NCBI GenBank assembly: GCA_003133075.1
Contig: PKZN01000133.1
Location: 6,886-13,503, forward strand
Origin: Acidimicrobiaceae bacterium
GTDB taxonomy: Bacteria; Actinomycetota; Acidimicrobiia; Acidimicrobiales; RAAP-2
Reading direction: 5' to 3'
DNA: 6,618 nucleotides
The notes under the pieces are model-generated. The model ran no database searches. It had not been told where the DNA came from and saw nothing but the letters and a program-made list of their open reading frames with translations. Positions 6,427 to 6,618 of the stretch are shown here, in pieces; position 1 is the stretch's first letter; every line of letters begins with the position of its first letter. Position numbers and translations under genes: made by a program.

Positions 6427-6432
6427 AGGGGG
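6427..6432 (+). promoter_or_regulatory. Ribosome binding site deciding the GTG start of the aldehyde dehydrogenase
   Basis: AGGGGG is followed by the five-base spacer TTCAT and GTG at 6438. An ATG at 6436 in another frame lies too close (three bases), and its reading frame gives a proline/serine-rich peptide without family similarity. Confidence 0.7.
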
Positions 6433-6437
6433 TTCAT

Positions 6438-6618
6438 GTGTCCTTTCTCGACGAGCGACCGTGGCGGGGAAATATTTCACTCGATGGATGGCGACCGGGT
6501 GGTGGAGGTGACGCCGCCGTGGTGGAACCAGCCACCGGCGCGGAGCTCGCGCGAAGCGGTCGCGCCAACGTGCTCAACGTCGCCGAGGCCTCCGCCGTCG
6601 CGGCGACCAGTCAGCGCG
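6438..6618 (+). CDS. Aldehyde dehydrogenase, N-terminal part (3' end outside window), benzaldehyde dehydrogenase-like
   Basis: From GTG 6438 the frame is open to the window edge, giving 60 residues. The peptide has the opening of the NAD(P)-dependent aldehyde dehydrogenase superfamily: W9-x-G11, GW (17-18), a GGGG turn (21-24), VVEPATGAELARSG (28-41) and an Ala-rich helix ending SQR (58-60). The spacing of PWRGNISLDGW to VEPATG resembles benzaldehyde dehydrogenases of the XylC type, which oxidise aromatic aldehydes to acids in the cytoplasm. The subclass is only a resemblance, since the catalytic Cys and Glu and the NAD-binding core lie outside the window. It runs divergently from the importer operon. 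The start has a strong ribosome binding site, and an in-frame TAG at 6426-6428 rules out a longer N-terminus. Other NAD-dependent aldehyde or semialdehyde dehydrogenases remain possible. Confidence 0.8.
   Translation, partial: MSFLDERPWRGNISLDGWRPGGGGDAAVVEPATGAELARSGRANVLNVAEASAVAATSQR

Larger units (their letters stand above)
6099..6437. promoter_or_regulatory. Divergent regulatory region between the importer operon and the aldehyde dehydrogenase gene
   Basis: About 339 bases separate the two divergent starts, and both promoters should lie here. The part next to the operon (about 6111-6160) is clearly AT-richer than the genes; on the minus strand TAGTGT (6140 down to 6135) fits a TANNNT -10 box, but I see no matching -35. 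The part next to the aldehyde dehydrogenase (about 6385-6430) is also AT-rich. Possible operator-like symmetry includes GCGCC-A-GGCGC (6374-6384), TTCATGAA (6387-6394), and CGCAC/GTGCG arms (6348-6352, 6363-6367). The middle is GC-richer and stays open in a plus frame (6186-6428) and a minus frame (6138-6437); neither encodes anything I recognise. Confidence 0.6.

Noticed and set aside
6138..6437. Minus-strand ORF of 99 codons in the divergent region
   Set aside because: No family recognised, mixed third positions, it starts at the edge of the aldehyde dehydrogenase and ends only about 40 bases before the binding-protein gene, filling the promoter region. The AAAGGA before its ATG is too close and lies inside the dehydrogenase codons.

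Overview
The window is GC-rich bacterial DNA, most likely from an actinobacterium; an Acidimicrobiia-like lineage would fit, but this is inference. The signs are GC-biased third codon positions, a leaderless-looking start with a TANNNT box directly before an ATG, GTG starts, and a twin-arginine-exported binding protein. There are no RNA genes, insertion sequences, CRISPR arrays or phage genes.

Layout. Positions 1-207 appear to hold the last 68 codons of an unrecognised plus-strand gene. After a gap of about 317 bases without a convincing gene comes a plus-strand 216-residue protein (525-1175) of the TenA/PqqC/haem-oxygenase-like fold. It keeps nearly all signature residues of Chlamydia CADD, the dinuclear-metal oxygenase that makes para-aminobenzoate (pABA) from its own tyrosine. 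Converging on it across 37 bases is a five-gene minus-strand operon (6098 down to 1213): a Tat-exported substrate-binding protein, LivG-type ATPase, LivF-type ATPase, LivH-type permease and LivM-type permease. This is a complete branched-chain-amino-acid-type (HAAT) ABC importer. The last three junctions overlap (TGATG, GTGA, ATGAGTGA), so translation is probably coupled. A regulatory region (6099-6437) separates the binding-protein gene from a divergent plus-strand aldehyde dehydrogenase, of which only the first 60 residues are inside the window and whose N-terminus resembles benzaldehyde dehydrogenases.

How it may work together. The importer and the aldehyde dehydrogenase share a divergent promoter region, so the importer may bring in an aromatic or other carbon substrate, as some HAAT systems do, instead of leucine or valine. 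The CADD-like gene transcribes toward the operon and probably does an unrelated job in folate supply.

The two points most worth following are the CADD-like protein, a candidate self-sacrificing pABA synthase outside Chlamydia, and the LivG subunit, whose ABC signature has lost its usual serine and glycine while LivF keeps an intact one. That pattern predicts an asymmetric transporter with one degenerate ATP site.
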